Positions 1 to 8,303 of a DNA stretch of 41,025 nucleotides are shown piece after piece. How positions within the stretch are numbered: position 1 is the first letter of the stretch; each line of letters begins with the position of its first letter. This DNA is from K189A clade bacterium. Lineage in GTDB: Bacteria > Pseudomonadota > Gammaproteobacteria > Pseudomonadales > Azotimanducaceae. A model generated the notes under the pieces. It was not told where the DNA came from, did no database searches, and worked only from the letters and a program-made list of their open reading frames with translations. The stretch spans positions 54,366-95,390 of the forward strand of contig QXZU01000058.1 of the NCBI GenBank assembly GCA_009886205.1. The letters are read 5' to 3'. The position numbers were made by a program, and so were the translations under genes.

Positions 1-3
1 GTC

Positions 4-765
4 TTATGTTTCCAAGTCTTGGCCCAGATCTTCCGGAGTTTCGCCAATTGCTGTGACGGCATCCATAATCAAGTTGGCGATAGTCTGCAGTTGCGCGACA
101 TCTGCGCCTCGAATCACGAGGTTCGTGCCGTAGCGCTCGTCGCGAAAAAACGGATAACTACCCACATCTGCATCCGGGTGCTGGTCTTGGATTTTGGCCA
201 GGGCATCAGCGATGGAGCTTTCGCCGGTAAATGCGCGAACGGTATGGCTGTGAATAACAGGACCACTTTTTAGCTGGCCCTCAAGGCTTGAAAGCATGCC
301 TTGCATGACCGATGGAATACCCGCCATAACGTGGACATTTTCCATAGCAAAGCCCTGTGGTCCACCAGACGGATTATCTATTAATGTTGCGCCTACTGGC
401 ACACGCGCCATCAACAGGCGCGAGGCCATGATGTCATCCGGCGCGGGCCGTTTGCGTATTCGTACCGCAATATCGGGGTGTTCTATGAGTTCTACGCCGA
501 AGGCTTTAGCAATACACACGGCGGTTATGTCATCGTGAGTGGGGCCAATGCCACCGGTAGTAAAGATATAGTCAAACTCATGTCTGACTTCATTTACGGT
601 ATCGATGATGGTTTTTTCAATGTCTGGAATAACCCTGCAATGCCTAATTTGAATACCCCATTTGCCTAATGTTTTAGCAATGTGGTTGAGGTTTATATCT
701 TGAGTCCGGCCTGAAAGAATTTCATTGCCGATAATCAGAACACAGGCTGTGACCGCATCTTTCAT
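4..765 (-). CDS. MoaB/CinA-N-type molybdopterin-binding domain protein
   Basis: This 253-aa protein matches the competence/damage-inducible protein A N-terminal (MoCF/MoaB-like) domain. The opening block with LIIGNEILSGRTQD near residues 10-23 and the TTGGIGPTHDD motif near 69-79 are the family's nucleotide or pterin-binding signatures. It lacks the C-terminal CinA amidase domain, so it is the short stand-alone form, whose physiological role is poorly known. The family includes molybdopterin-binding proteins and pyrophosphatases; which activity applies here is not visible. The ATG is at 765. The gene runs towards the left window edge and its stop lies just inside. It is co-directional with the enoyl-CoA hydratase gene, which lies upstream in the direction of transcription, but about 150 bp separate them. 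Confidence 0.85.
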   Translation of the reverse strand: MKDAVTACVLIIGNEILSGRTQDINLNHIAKTLGKWGIQIRHCRVIPDIEKTIIDTVNEVRHEFDYIFTTGGIGPTHDDITAVCIAKAFGVELIEHPDIAVRIRKRPAPDDIMASRLLMARVPVGATLIDNPSGGPQGFAMENVHVMAGIPSVMQGMLSSLEGQLKSGPVIHSHTVRAFTGESSIADALAKIQDQHPDADVGSYPFFRDERYGTNLVIRGADVAQLQTIANLIMDAVTAIGETPEDLGQDLET

Positions 766-810
766 ATCAGTATCGCTTTTTGTTATCTAGTTGTGTTCGT
801 AGTTTAGCAG

Positions 811-836
811 ATGCCTAGGGGTCGCACTTTAGGCAT
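811..836. terminator. possible hairpin between hydratase and MoaB-like genes
   Basis: A 7-bp stem, ATGCCTA (811-817) pairing with TAGGCAT (830-836), has a 12-nt loop. It lies in the gap between the reverse-strand hydratase stop and the MoaB-like start. There is no strong T-run, so termination is only a guess. Confidence 0.3.
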
Positions 837-848
837 TTGTGCATAAAC

Positions 849-929
849 TGGCATTGGCTATTTTTTGCAAAAAACCGGCTTGCACTATTTATTAGAAATT
901 GTCGGCTTGCTCTATTTATTGGAAAAGGT
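849..929. repeat. 27-bp tandem repeat, three copies, spanning a stop codon
   Basis: Units at 849-875, 876-902 and 903-929 share TGGC/CGGC-TT starts and a CTATTT core. The copy at 903-929 encodes the C-terminus and stop codon of the enoyl-CoA hydratase on the reverse strand. Read in the same frame, the units give KPTFSNK-stop, KPTISNK-stop and KPVFCKK-stop. The two outer copies lie after the stop and have drifted. The 27-bp period keeps the reading frame. Confidence 0.9.
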
Positions 930-1712
930 CGGCTTACGCTTGGCGGCAAAAGCTTTGCGGCCTTCCTTATAGTCTTCGCTGTTGAAACAGGCGTCTACCA
1001 TGGCGCGCACTTGGTTAACTTCCTCGGCTCGACTGTCTCGTTCCCAAGCATTGACTGCTGCCTTGGCGGCTTTCACCGTAAGCGGCGCATTAGCGGCTAT
1101 ATTGAACGCGTACTCCATGCAGACTTTTTCTACCTCTTCGCGCTCGTGAATAAAGTTAACAATGCCCATTTCTTTGGCTTCAATAGCCGGCATAAAACGT
1201 GCCGAAAACATGATGTCTCTTGCATTGCTTGGACCCACTAACCGTGCCAGCTTGGCCAAGCCCTCGTACTCGTAACCCAAGCCGAGCTTTGCAGCAGGTA
1301 TGCCAAAACGCGAGTCTGGTGTGGCAAATCTGATGTCTGCGGACAATGCTGTAGCCAGCCCGCCGCCAATGCAGTAGCCCTCTATGAGTGCTATGAGCGG
1401 CTTTTCGATTTTGCTCAGCCAGTGGGTGGCACGCCCAGCAATCTGCCCATAACTTTCGCGCTGCTCTGAGTTGGCGCGCTTTTCGTCGAACTCGGAAATG
1501 TCCGCGCCGGATACAAAGGCCTTGCCGCCTGCGCCGCGCATAATGATCACCCGAACTTCGTCATTGCCAGCAAAATGCTCAAGAATGTCGCCAATGCCCT
1601 GCCACATCTCTAGAGATAGAGCGTTGTGCCGCGCCGGATTATTAAAGGTCATCCAGCCAATACCGTCAGCAATGTGGGCTTGCATGCGCTGTGTTGAAAG
1701 CTCTAGTGACAT
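912..1712 (-). CDS. Enoyl-CoA hydratase/isomerase (crotonase) family protein
   Basis: The 266-aa protein is a full-length crotonase, expected to hydrate 2-enoyl-CoA in fatty acid or related acyl-CoA beta-oxidation in the cytoplasm. Visible signatures are the oxyanion-hole segment GGKAFVSGADISEF near residue 62, the glycine-rich helix start IEGYCIGGGLATALSADIRFA near 110, and a PAAKLGLGYEYEGL block where the catalytic acids of the family lie. The start at 1712 has an upstream AAAGAGAT Shine-Dalgarno-like sequence. It is divergent from the acyl-CoA dehydrogenase at 1881, an arrangement that fits one catabolic unit. Its last codons are part of a three-copy 27-bp repeat. The precise substrate cannot be told. 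Confidence 0.92.
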   Translation of the reverse strand: MSLELSTQRMQAHIADGIGWMTFNNPARHNALSLEMWQGIGDILEHFAGNDEVRVIIMRGAGGKAFVSGADISEFDEKRANSEQRESYGQIAGRATHWLSKIEKPLIALIEGYCIGGGLATALSADIRFATPDSRFGIPAAKLGLGYEYEGLAKLARLVGPSNARDIMFSARFMPAIEAKEMGIVNFIHEREEVEKVCMEYAFNIAANAPLTVKAAKAAVNAWERDSRAEEVNQVRAMVDACFNSEDYKEGRKAFAAKRKPTFSNK

Positions 1713-1880
1713 ATCTATCTCTTTTAGTTTTCTTCTATACTATTCTCATGGGCGAGGCGTTTACGCGGTCCTTGAGAACACCCTGTGAGTCAATGCACAG
1801 ATGAGTTTGTTCTCCACCTGTGACCTGACTGTAAAAAGTACGTCAGGAATGCTTTCAATAACAATCAAAAGTTGAGAATT

Positions 1881-3047
1881 ATGGATTTTGCTTTAACAGA
1901 CGAACAAGAGTTGATTCGCGATGCCGTGGCTAGGGTGTGTAAGGATTTTCCTGATGAGTACTGGGCGGAAAAGGACGCAAAGCACGAATTTCCCTGGGAT
2001 TTTTACAACGCCATGTCTGAAGCAGGGTGGATTGGTGTGGCTATTCCCGAAGCCTACGGGGGTAGCGGGCGAGGTATTACCGAGGCCAGTATTGTGCTGG
2101 AAACTGTGGCCGCCAGCGGCGCTGCGATGAATGGCGCAACCCCCTTGCACCTTTCTATGTTTGGCATGGAGCCGGTGGTTAAGTATGGCTCTGAGGAGAT
2201 GAAACAAACCTATTTGCCTCGGGTTGCCAGTGGCGAAATGCACGTAGCTTTTGGTGTTACCGAACCCGATGCGGGCACTGATACAACCTCTATCACCACA
2301 TTTGCCCGCCGCGAGGGAGACAATTATATCGTTAGAGGTCGCAAGGTCTGGACCACAAAGGCATTACAATCTGAACGGGTATTGTTACTGGTGCGCACTA
2401 CGCCGCGAGATGAGGTTGAGCGCAGGACAGATGGTATGACCTTGCTGCTGGCGGAGTTGCAGCGCGACGAGGTGACCATATCGCCCATTGATAAAGTTGG
2501 CCGTAATGCAGTGGCGACATGTGAAGTGGTTTATGACGACTTGCCGGTAAAAGTCACAGACAGAGTCGGTGAGGAAGGCAAAGGGTTCAGTTATTTGATT
2601 TCAGGGCTGAATGCCGAACGTATTTTGATCGCAGCGGAAGCGCTGGGCATTGGTAAGGCTGCACTAAGACGCGCCGTTAACTATGCTAATGAACGGGTGG
2701 TTTTTGGTCGTCCTATTGGTAAGAACCAAGGCGTGGCTTTTCCGTTGGCGGAAGCTAAGATGCGTTTAGACGCAGCGGAATTAATGATTCGCAAAGCCGC
2801 TTGGATGCTGGATAACGGTCAGCCCTGTGGCGCAGAAGCAAATATGGCTAAATGGTTAGCAGCTGATGCTTGTTTCCAGGCAGCGGATCAAGCCATGCAA
2901 ACCCACGGCGGTTTTGGCTATGCCAAGGAATATCATGTTGAGCGTTATTGGCGTGAGGCCCGTTTGATGCGTATAGCACCAATTTCTCAAGAAATGATTC
3001 AAAACTACGTTTCCGAACACGTATTAGGGTTGCCCAGATCTTATTAG
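1881..3047 (+). CDS. Acyl-CoA dehydrogenase
   Basis: The 388-aa protein has the full FAD-dependent acyl-CoA dehydrogenase layout: N-terminal helical domain (DFALTDEQELIRDAVARV), central beta domain with the FAFGVTEPDAGTDT-type block (here VAFGVTEPDAGTDTTS), and C-terminal helical domain with ANERVVFGRPIGKNQGVAF and the QTHGGFGYAKEYHVERYWREAR block. It would introduce the 2,3 double bond into an acyl-CoA and pass electrons to ETF. The ATG at 1881 is preferred over a TTG at 1872 because family members begin with MDF-L-DEQ. It is divergent from the enoyl-CoA hydratase gene. The stop codon lies inside the first unit of a 14-bp tandem repeat. Confidence 0.93.
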   Translation: MDFALTDEQELIRDAVARVCKDFPDEYWAEKDAKHEFPWDFYNAMSEAGWIGVAIPEAYGGSGRGITEASIVLETVAASGAAMNGATPLHLSMFGMEPVVKYGSEEMKQTYLPRVASGEMHVAFGVTEPDAGTDTTSITTFARREGDNYIVRGRKVWTTKALQSERVLLLVRTTPRDEVERRTDGMTLLLAELQRDEVTISPIDKVGRNAVATCEVVYDDLPVKVTDRVGEEGKGFSYLISGLNAERILIAAEALGIGKAALRRAVNYANERVVFGRPIGKNQGVAFPLAEAKMRLDAAELMIRKAAWMLDNGQPCGAEANMAKWLAADACFQAADQAMQTHGGFGYAKEYHVERYWREARLMRIAPISQEMIQNYVSEHVLGLPRSY

Positions 3048-3079
3048 AAAGGTCTTATTAGAAAGATCTTATTTGAAGG
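3038..3079. repeat. 14-bp tandem repeat, three copies, starting in coding sequence
   Basis: Units ATCTTATTAGAAAG (3038-3051), GTCTTATTAGAAAG (3052-3065) and ATCTTATTTGAAGG (3066-3079) are followed by a partial ATCTTG. The first unit contains the TAT-TAG end of the acyl-CoA dehydrogenase gene. The copies after it are non-coding. Confidence 0.9.
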
Positions 3080-3272
3080 ATCTTGTAAAGCCGGTCGTGT
3101 TAAAGAGCCTTGCTAGAGACGCGATACAAATCAGCCGCTAGTACTGAGCGCTTGTATGAAGTGCCGCGCCCACTAATCTAGCGCAGGGTAGATGTCCTTG
3201 AGATTTAGCATGAGCTTGATTTTACGCCTTGGTAATAACGGCCAACATAGGCGTGTCAGGCGTTACGTCTGC

Positions 3273-3692
3273 TTACTCAGAGTGTAGAACATTACAGCTT
3301 TCTAATACCGCCAGCGCCGCGGTATCGCTGCGCGCTTTATTGATATTCTTCAGCACGCAACTGGCGGCGTCACGATTAACCGGGCTAGCTTGTCCGTGTT
3401 GGAAGGCCGAGCCAATGAAAAGAGGCGACACTTCAGTTGAGCCGTGCACGCCGCCAGAAATCATGCATTCCTCAACGTCAAAATCTCCTTCAGCAATGAC
3501 GTTGGCGCTAGGGTGGCATTTAACGTTTTGTAGTCCGGATAAATCTTCTACCTCTACGTCTATCCAACCCGCAGCGCGGTTGTCTGTGTGGGCTATTGTT
3601 ACACCTGATTGTGCGTTTTTTGCTGAGTCTGCCGAAACTTGGCCAGCGCCTAAAATTGTCAGTACGAGTAGTAGGTGAGTAATTTTTCGCAT
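3273..3692 (-). CDS. Secreted hypothetical protein with four cysteines
   Basis: I do not recognise this 139-aa protein. It begins with a clear signal peptide (MRKITHLLLVLTILGAGQVSADS), probably cleaved after VSA, giving a periplasmic or exported product of about 118 aa. The mature part has four cysteines (in NVKC, EEC, ASC and ESC), which suggests two disulfides. It is acidic and has no membrane span after the signal peptide. It stands alone, with over 200 bp of non-coding sequence on its 3' side. A palindromic AGTGATCACT lies just upstream of its start. The real product could be a small periplasmic binding or inhibitor protein, but nothing shows this. Confidence 0.65.
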   Translation of the reverse strand: MRKITHLLLVLTILGAGQVSADSAKNAQSGVTIAHTDNRAAGWIDVEVEDLSGLQNVKCHPSANVIAEGDFDVEECMISGGVHGSTEVSPLFIGSAFQHGQASPVNRDAASCVLKNINKARSDTAALAVLESCNVLHSE

Positions 3693-3849
3693 ATGAATCT
3701 CAAATGGTGAAAGTGATCACTGAGTTTAACCGCTAAATTGAGAACGTATGTAAAGAAGTGTTATCAGCCTATCAACGGTAGGTAATTTTCGATGTGTGGA
3801 TCTCTGTAAATGAGGGTCGATGTGCATTCCGACTGTGGAATTACTTTGC

Positions 3850-4452
3850 CTACTCATTGCCCAGAATCTCACTAACTTGGTTGCGCAGGGTGGGAATGAT
3901 TTCTGCCTCCACCCAAGGGTTCTTTTTCAGCCACATAGTATTGCGAGGACTTGGGTGAGGGAGTGGCAGAAACTCTGGTAGATAGTCTTTCCAGCCAGCG
4001 ACTATTGCCTGCAAGGTCATAGAAGACCTGGGTTTTAGGTGCCAGTCAATGGCATAGCGGCCAATGGCTATGGTGAGCTTTATATTGGGTAGGTGAGAGA
4101 GCAACTCGGCTCGCCACATGGCCGCGCACTCGGGTCGCGGTGGCAGATCGCCGCCTTTGCCCCGGCCCGGATAGCAAAATCCCATAGGGACAATGGCGAC
4201 CAACGCTTCGTTGTAAAAAGTTTCAGTGCTCATGCCGAGCCAGTCCCGCAAGCGTTTGCCGCTAGGGTCATTGAAGGGGATGCCGGTTTCATGCACGGCG
4301 GTCCCCGGGGCTTGGCCAACGATAAGGATTTTTGCCTTTGGGTTAGCCTGAAATACTGGTCTGGGTGCAAGGGGCAAATGCTCAGCGCAGTGTACGCAGT
4401 TGTGTATGCGCTCTGTGAGGCGAATGAATTTGCTGGGCGCTGTGACGCTCAT
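3850..4452 (-). CDS. Uracil-DNA glycosylase superfamily protein, Fe-S type
   Basis: The 200-aa protein belongs to the uracil-DNA glycosylase superfamily, which removes uracil or other damaged bases from DNA. The ILIVGQAPG motif (residues 42-50) and ETGIPFNDPSGKRLRDWLG form the substrate pocket, and PLPHPSPRNTMWL near the C-terminus matches the motif B region. Four cysteines, C19, C22, C93 and C109, have the C-x2-C and C-x15-C spacing of the 4Fe-4S family 4/5 enzymes. The pocket has GQAPG instead of the GEAPG or GLAPA of classical family 4 or 5, so it belongs to a less characterised branch. It is the last gene of an apparent operon, 24 bp after the CitE-like gene. Confidence 0.85.
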   Translation of the reverse strand: MSVTAPSKFIRLTERIHNCVHCAEHLPLAPRPVFQANPKAKILIVGQAPGTAVHETGIPFNDPSGKRLRDWLGMSTETFYNEALVAIVPMGFCYPGRGKGGDLPPRPECAAMWRAELLSHLPNIKLTIAIGRYAIDWHLKPRSSMTLQAIVAGWKDYLPEFLPLPHPSPRNTMWLKKNPWVEAEIIPTLRNQVSEILGNE

Positions 4453-4476
4453 AGTATTTTTTGCAGGTACATAGAT

Positions 4477-5388
4477 TTAAAGCCCCATGAGATCAGCCCT
4501 GTCTAAGGTATTTTGCAACATGCGAATACTCGCGGCGTCGACCATAACCCCATCTACACTAATTGCCCCTAAACCGTCTTTTAGCGCTTGCTCGTAGGCC
4601 GCCTTTTGCTTACGAGCGGTAGCCAGTGTTGCACTGTCTGGGGAAAAAGTGTCTTGTGCGATGGCAACTTGGCTGGGGTGAATTGCCCATTTTCCCGTCA
4701 TCCCCAGCGTGAGTGCGTACTTACTTTCATTGGCTAATGTGGCTAAATCTTTAAAGTCCGCATAGGGCCCATCAATTGGATCCAAGCCAAAGGCCCTGCA
4801 CGCAATGGTCATTTTATATCTTGGGTAATGCCAAATATCCGGTGGGTAGTCGCCGGTGCTGCCTACAGATTCTAGGTGCATTTGTTGACTGGCAGAGTAG
4901 TCGCCCATACCAAAAGTCATGGCCTCTAGCCGATCTGAGCTTGCGGCAATTTCTTCAACATTCATCAGACCTTCAACGTCTTCTATTAGGCACTCAATGC
5001 CAATACGCTTGGTTAACCCCAGCTTCAGTTCCAGTTGATCAAGCAATAGATGGAGAAATTTCACGTCTCCAGCGCACTTAGTTTTGGTCAGCATAAGGGT
5101 GTCTATGCGCGCACCTGCGCCGGTGACTACTTCAATCACATCGTCATGACACCATTGAGTTTGTACGTCGTTGATGCGCACGCAGAGTACTTTCGCCTGC
5201 CAGTCTAGTGTGTTCAGAGCGGTTACAACCTGTCCCCGGGCGGCGGCTTTGGCATTGGGTGCAACGGCATCCTCCAAATCCAATAAGATCTGATCTACCT
5301 CAGTTGCTGAGGCTTTAGCCATCATTTTTTCTGAGCTACCCGGCACCGAGAGAACACAGCGACGAGGTCGTTTGGGTTGAAGGTGCAT
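4477..5388 (-). CDS. HpcH/HpaI aldolase family CoA-ester lyase (CitE/malyl-CoA lyase-like)
   Basis: The 303-aa protein is a CitE-like (beta/alpha)8 lyase that cleaves or forms beta-hydroxyacyl-CoA esters such as malyl-CoA or citramalyl-CoA, using a divalent metal. Signatures are RRCVLSVPGSSEKMMAKA near the start, the LDLEDAVAPNAKAAAR phosphate-binding or metal block, the GIECLIEDVEGL acidic ligand, GMGDYSAS and GKWAIHPSQVAIAQ. These resemble L-malyl-CoA/beta-methylmalyl-CoA lyases more than the citrate lyase complex subunit, and no citD or citF is nearby. It lies between the alpha/beta hydrolase (68-bp gap) and the uracil-DNA glycosylase on the same strand, probably in one transcript. Confidence 0.87.
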   Translation of the reverse strand: MHLQPKRPRRCVLSVPGSSEKMMAKASATEVDQILLDLEDAVAPNAKAAARGQVVTALNTLDWQAKVLCVRINDVQTQWCHDDVIEVVTGAGARIDTLMLTKTKCAGDVKFLHLLLDQLELKLGLTKRIGIECLIEDVEGLMNVEEIAASSDRLEAMTFGMGDYSASQQMHLESVGSTGDYPPDIWHYPRYKMTIACRAFGLDPIDGPYADFKDLATLANESKYALTLGMTGKWAIHPSQVAIAQDTFSPDSATLATARKQKAAYEQALKDGLGAISVDGVMVDAASIRMLQNTLDRADLMGL

Positions 5389-5446
5389 AATGGTCCTTTG
5401 TCTTATTTTCCGGTCATACGTTTTACCCTAAACAATGAGTTTACTT

Positions 5447-5470
5447 GAACTAGGGATTAAACGAGGGATT
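5447..5470. repeat. 12-bp direct duplication over a stop codon
   Basis: GAACTAGGGATT (5447-5458) and AAACGAGGGATT (5459-5470) match at 10 of 12 positions. On the reverse strand the second is the end of the alpha/beta hydrolase gene and the first is a copy just after it. With only two units, chance cannot be excluded. Confidence 0.5.
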
Positions 5471-6266
5471 GTATGAACTGCGTTACCGCAATGTTGAAGC
5501 CTTCTGACGCTTCCATATTAACGCCGTGACCTGCGTCAAAACTGACACATTCAAGGTTGGCGATGTGCTCCAGCGCCCACAGTTTATTAGTCTTGAATCG
5601 GCGTTCTTTATCCCCCGCGCAGAGCAATACCGGGCGAGGGTTGTGTGGTGCAATGTCTCTAATGCAAGTGTTTGGGTTGGTGGCCAATAGGGTATTTGCG
5701 ACACCCACGGGCGAAAATTTAGCGGCGTCTTGCATTAGAGCGTCATAGATATGTGTGGGTAGCGTTCTTGCTCGACGCGGGTGGACGGGAATTTTTTCTA
5801 TCGCCGCAATGCCTCCCAGCCTAATGTTTTCGCTGGATTTTGAGGCAGTATTCTTCCAGTCGAGTATTTGTGCCTCGTCCGCAAGTGCTGAATTAGAGTT
5901 GGTGAAAATATGACCGATAACATGGTCTGCATAGTCGTATGCGTATCGGAAGGTGAGTCCCGCGCCTAATGAATAACCACAGACGAACCATTTTTCCACG
6001 CCCAAGGCCTTACGTATTATTTCAAATTGAAGGCCGTAGGCGGCAGGACTGTAGTACTGCAGATCCTCCGGCGCTGGCGAGTTGCCGTGGCCCCATAGAT
6101 CAACTGTTACTGGCTGGCAGACTTGTCCAAGCGCTTGTAGGTTATCTAACCATTGGGCACTAGACGATATGAAGCCATGGAGGAGCATTAGGTACGGGCC
6201 CTCGCCGGGGTGAACGGTATAGGCAAGTTGATGTGCCGCTTGGACTTGGTGCGCAGATTGGGTCAT
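5457..6266 (-). CDS. Alpha/beta hydrolase
   Basis: The 269-aa protein is a soluble alpha/beta-hydrolase of the esterase/C-C hydrolase type. The oxyanion segment LLHGFISSSAQW begins near residue 28, the WGHGNS turn near 58, and the nucleophile elbow CGYSLGAG puts Ser at about 99. LLCAGDKERRF supplies the acid region and DAGHGVNMEASEGF the catalytic His. The family covers esterases, lactonases, thioesterases and ring-cleavage product hydrolases. The downstream CitE-like lyase suggests a carbonyl or CoA-ester pathway. It is the first gene of a reverse-strand operon and divergent from the amidohydrolase gene. Its last codons and stop form one arm of a 12-bp duplication. Confidence 0.88.
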   Translation of the reverse strand: MTQSAHQVQAAHQLAYTVHPGEGPYLMLLHGFISSSAQWLDNLQALGQVCQPVTVDLWGHGNSPAPEDLQYYSPAAYGLQFEIIRKALGVEKWFVCGYSLGAGLTFRYAYDYADHVIGHIFTNSNSALADEAQILDWKNTASKSSENIRLGGIAAIEKIPVHPRRARTLPTHIYDALMQDAAKFSPVGVANTLLATNPNTCIRDIAPHNPRPVLLCAGDKERRFKTNKLWALEHIANLECVSFDAGHGVNMEASEGFNIAVTQFIQSLV

Positions 6267-6368
6267 TGAATACAGGGCTATGCAGCTGAAAACCTCATGC
6301 TACCATGCAAAAAAGCAATGATATTAGACGCTGGGGATAAAGGCGTTAGGGTAAATAGGGGAGAACAT

Positions 6369-8060
6369 ATGACTTACGATCTATTGGTTAAAAACGGCAC
6401 GGTAATTGACGGCTCTGGTAACCCCGGTTACCGCGCTGATGTGGGCGTAGTTGACGGCAAAATTGCCGCCATTGGTCGGCTCAACAGCAAGGCAAAACAA
6501 ACTGTCGATGCAGAAGGCCACGTTGTTTCACCGGGCTTTGTTGATGGCCACACCCACATGGACGCTCAGGTGTTTTGGGATCCCATTGGTTCTTGCTCGT
6601 CCTATCACGGTGTCACCAGTGTGGTCATGGGCAACTGCGGTTTTACCCTAGCTCCGTGTAAGCAAGAAGATGCCGACTTGGTGTTTAAAAATTTAGAGCG
6701 GGCGGAGGATCTTTCGCGCGACGCCATGCTGGAAGGCATTGATTGGAGCTGGGAAACCTTTCCGCAGTTTCTAGATGCGATAGACGATCTACCCAAGGGC
6801 ATCAACTACGCAGGCTATATTGGCCATTCAGCCCTGCGTACTTATGTCATGGGTGAGCGGGCCTTTGTTGACCAAGCCAGCGAAGACGAAGTGCGCAAAA
6901 TGCAGCACATTGTCAAAGAGGCCATGGGTGCCGGGGCAATTGGCTTTTCTACCTCAAGAACGTTTAATCATTTAACCGCTGATGACTTGCCAGTCGCCAG
7001 TCGGGTTGCCCATTGGGATGAAGTTCGAGCCATTGTTAATGCGGTAGGTGAAACTGGTAAAGGTTTGTTTGAGATCGCTGGCGAAGCGCCCGGGCGAGAT
7101 CCAGAGCGGATTAGAGAGTATCACCAGCGCCTTATGAATTTGGCCGTGGAATCTGGTGTGCCACAAACATGGGGCATGTTCAGTGTCCGCGCCGCGCCTG
7201 ATCTTTGGCGTCCGTACTTTGATTTGTTGGATGAAACCGCGCGAGCAGGCGGGCGTATGTACGCTCAAGTACACAGTCGCGCTTTGTCTAGTTTGTTGTC
7301 TTTTCAGTCTAATACGCCTTTTGATAACTGGGAATATTGGTCAGAGTTTCGGCAGCTACCTTTGGCCGAGCAAGCGGCGAAACTCCGTGATCCAGTCATT
7401 AAGGCGAAGTTGATAGAAGTGGCCAGCCGAGAATACACAGGGCCGCGGGTTGTCGGCGCAGAGGCACGACCGCCAGAGTGGGACTTTATCTACCCTATGG
7501 ACGACATGGTTTACGACAAGCCCTCCATGGCCCAACTTGCTCGGGAGCAGGGCAAGCACCCGGTTGAGTTAATGATTGATATGTCTCTAGAGCGAGATTT
7601 CCACATGTTCTTTAGGCAACCCATAGCCAACGAAAATCAGGACCATGTGTTGGAAATGATGAAGCACCCCCGTTCGGTGGTGACATTTTCTGATTCTGGT
7701 GCCCACGTATCGCAGATTATGGATTCGTCATTGCAGACGCACTTGCTCAGTTATTGGGTGAGAGAGAAGCAGGCGTTGACGCTGGAAGAGGCGATTAAAC
7801 AAATCACCTATAACACCGCAACAATGTGGGGGTTACATGACCGCGGTCTGGTGCGTGAAGGTATGGCGGCGGACTTGGTTGTTTTTGACCCAGATACCGT
7901 GGGCGCGAGGATGCCTGAAGTGGTCCACGATTTACCTTCCGGTGCCAGACGCTTGAAGCAAACGGCTGACGGCATACTGCACACGGTAGTGAACGGTGAA
8001 ATTATGTTGACCAACAACGAGCACACTGGCGCTGTACCTGGCCGCTTGCTTAGAAGTTAA
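6369..8060 (+). CDS. D-aminoacylase-like amidohydrolase family protein
   Basis: The protein (563 aa from this start) is a metal-dependent amidohydrolase of the N-acyl-D-amino-acid deacylase/dihydroorotase-like group. It begins MTYDLLVKNGTVIDGSGNPGY, the usual N-terminal beta sandwich. The VSPGFVDGHTHMDAQ motif has the metal-binding HTH at residues 61-63. GNCGF (Cys90), IGHSALR, GFSTSRTF, the QVHSR segment and a late SDSGAHVSQ with the catalytic Asp are all present, followed by GMAADLVVFDPDTV closing the sandwich. The ATG at 6369 is chosen because GGGGAGAAC lies just upstream and the family starts here; an earlier ATG at 6297 lacks homology. The substrate is unknown; D-amino acid derivatives or cyclic amides are the usual ones. 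Confidence 0.88.
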   Translation: MTYDLLVKNGTVIDGSGNPGYRADVGVVDGKIAAIGRLNSKAKQTVDAEGHVVSPGFVDGHTHMDAQVFWDPIGSCSSYHGVTSVVMGNCGFTLAPCKQEDADLVFKNLERAEDLSRDAMLEGIDWSWETFPQFLDAIDDLPKGINYAGYIGHSALRTYVMGERAFVDQASEDEVRKMQHIVKEAMGAGAIGFSTSRTFNHLTADDLPVASRVAHWDEVRAIVNAVGETGKGLFEIAGEAPGRDPERIREYHQRLMNLAVESGVPQTWGMFSVRAAPDLWRPYFDLLDETARAGGRMYAQVHSRALSSLLSFQSNTPFDNWEYWSEFRQLPLAEQAAKLRDPVIKAKLIEVASREYTGPRVVGAEARPPEWDFIYPMDDMVYDKPSMAQLAREQGKHPVELMIDMSLERDFHMFFRQPIANENQDHVLEMMKHPRSVVTFSDSGAHVSQIMDSSLQTHLLSYWVREKQALTLEEAIKQITYNTATMWGLHDRGLVREGMAADLVVFDPDTVGARMPEVVHDLPSGARRLKQTADGILHTVVNGEIMLTNNEHTGAVPGRLLRS

Positions 8061-8118
8061 ATTCGCTCTGAGTGGTTCAGGTCATATTGGACGGGTGGCC
8101 ACTTGGGTCGGTCGGTGT

Positions 8119-8138
8119 AATCCGCTTTTCGGCGGATT
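8119..8138. terminator. hairpin after the amidohydrolase gene
   Basis: AATCCGC (8119-8125) pairs with GCGGATT (8132-8138) across a TTTTCG loop, about 60 bp after the stop codon. No proper T-run follows, so termination is possible but not proven. Confidence 0.4.
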
Positions 8139-8189
8139 TGAGCGGATGGCGCTTGATTAGCATGTGGTGCTAAGGCACCATGCGCGCAT

Positions 8190-8266
8190 GCACCCGTAGT
8201 TCAACTGGATAGAATACCAGGCTTCGAACCTGGGGGTTGTAGGTTCGAGTCCTACCGGGTGCGCCA
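8190..8266 (+). tRNA. tRNA-Arg (anticodon TCG)
   Basis: The 77-nt cloverleaf is complete: acceptor GCACCCG/CGGGTGC, D arm GTTC/GAAT, anticodon arm CCAGG-CTTCGAA-CCTGG with TCG at 8224-8226, a 5-nt variable loop, T arm GTAGG-TTCGAGT-CCTAC, discriminator G and an encoded CCA. A perfect 12-bp palindrome CATGCGCGCATG (8179-8190) and a hairpin TGGTGC-TAAG-GCACCA (8165-8180) lie directly before it. I see no duplicated 3' end nearby that would mark an integrated element. Confidence 0.96.
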
Positions 8267-8303
8267 CTTCAAATAACAAAATCCAATGCAATCAATCTAA
8301 GCA

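Noticed and set aside
837-1241. 134-aa open frame on the + strand opposite the enoyl-CoA hydratase gene
   Set aside because: It lies antisense to a well-supported gene, and its first third is built from the 27-bp repeat. It shows no family features.
4093-4506. 137-aa open frame opposite the uracil-DNA glycosylase gene
   Set aside because: It is fully antisense to a conserved gene with intact motifs and has no ribosome-binding site.
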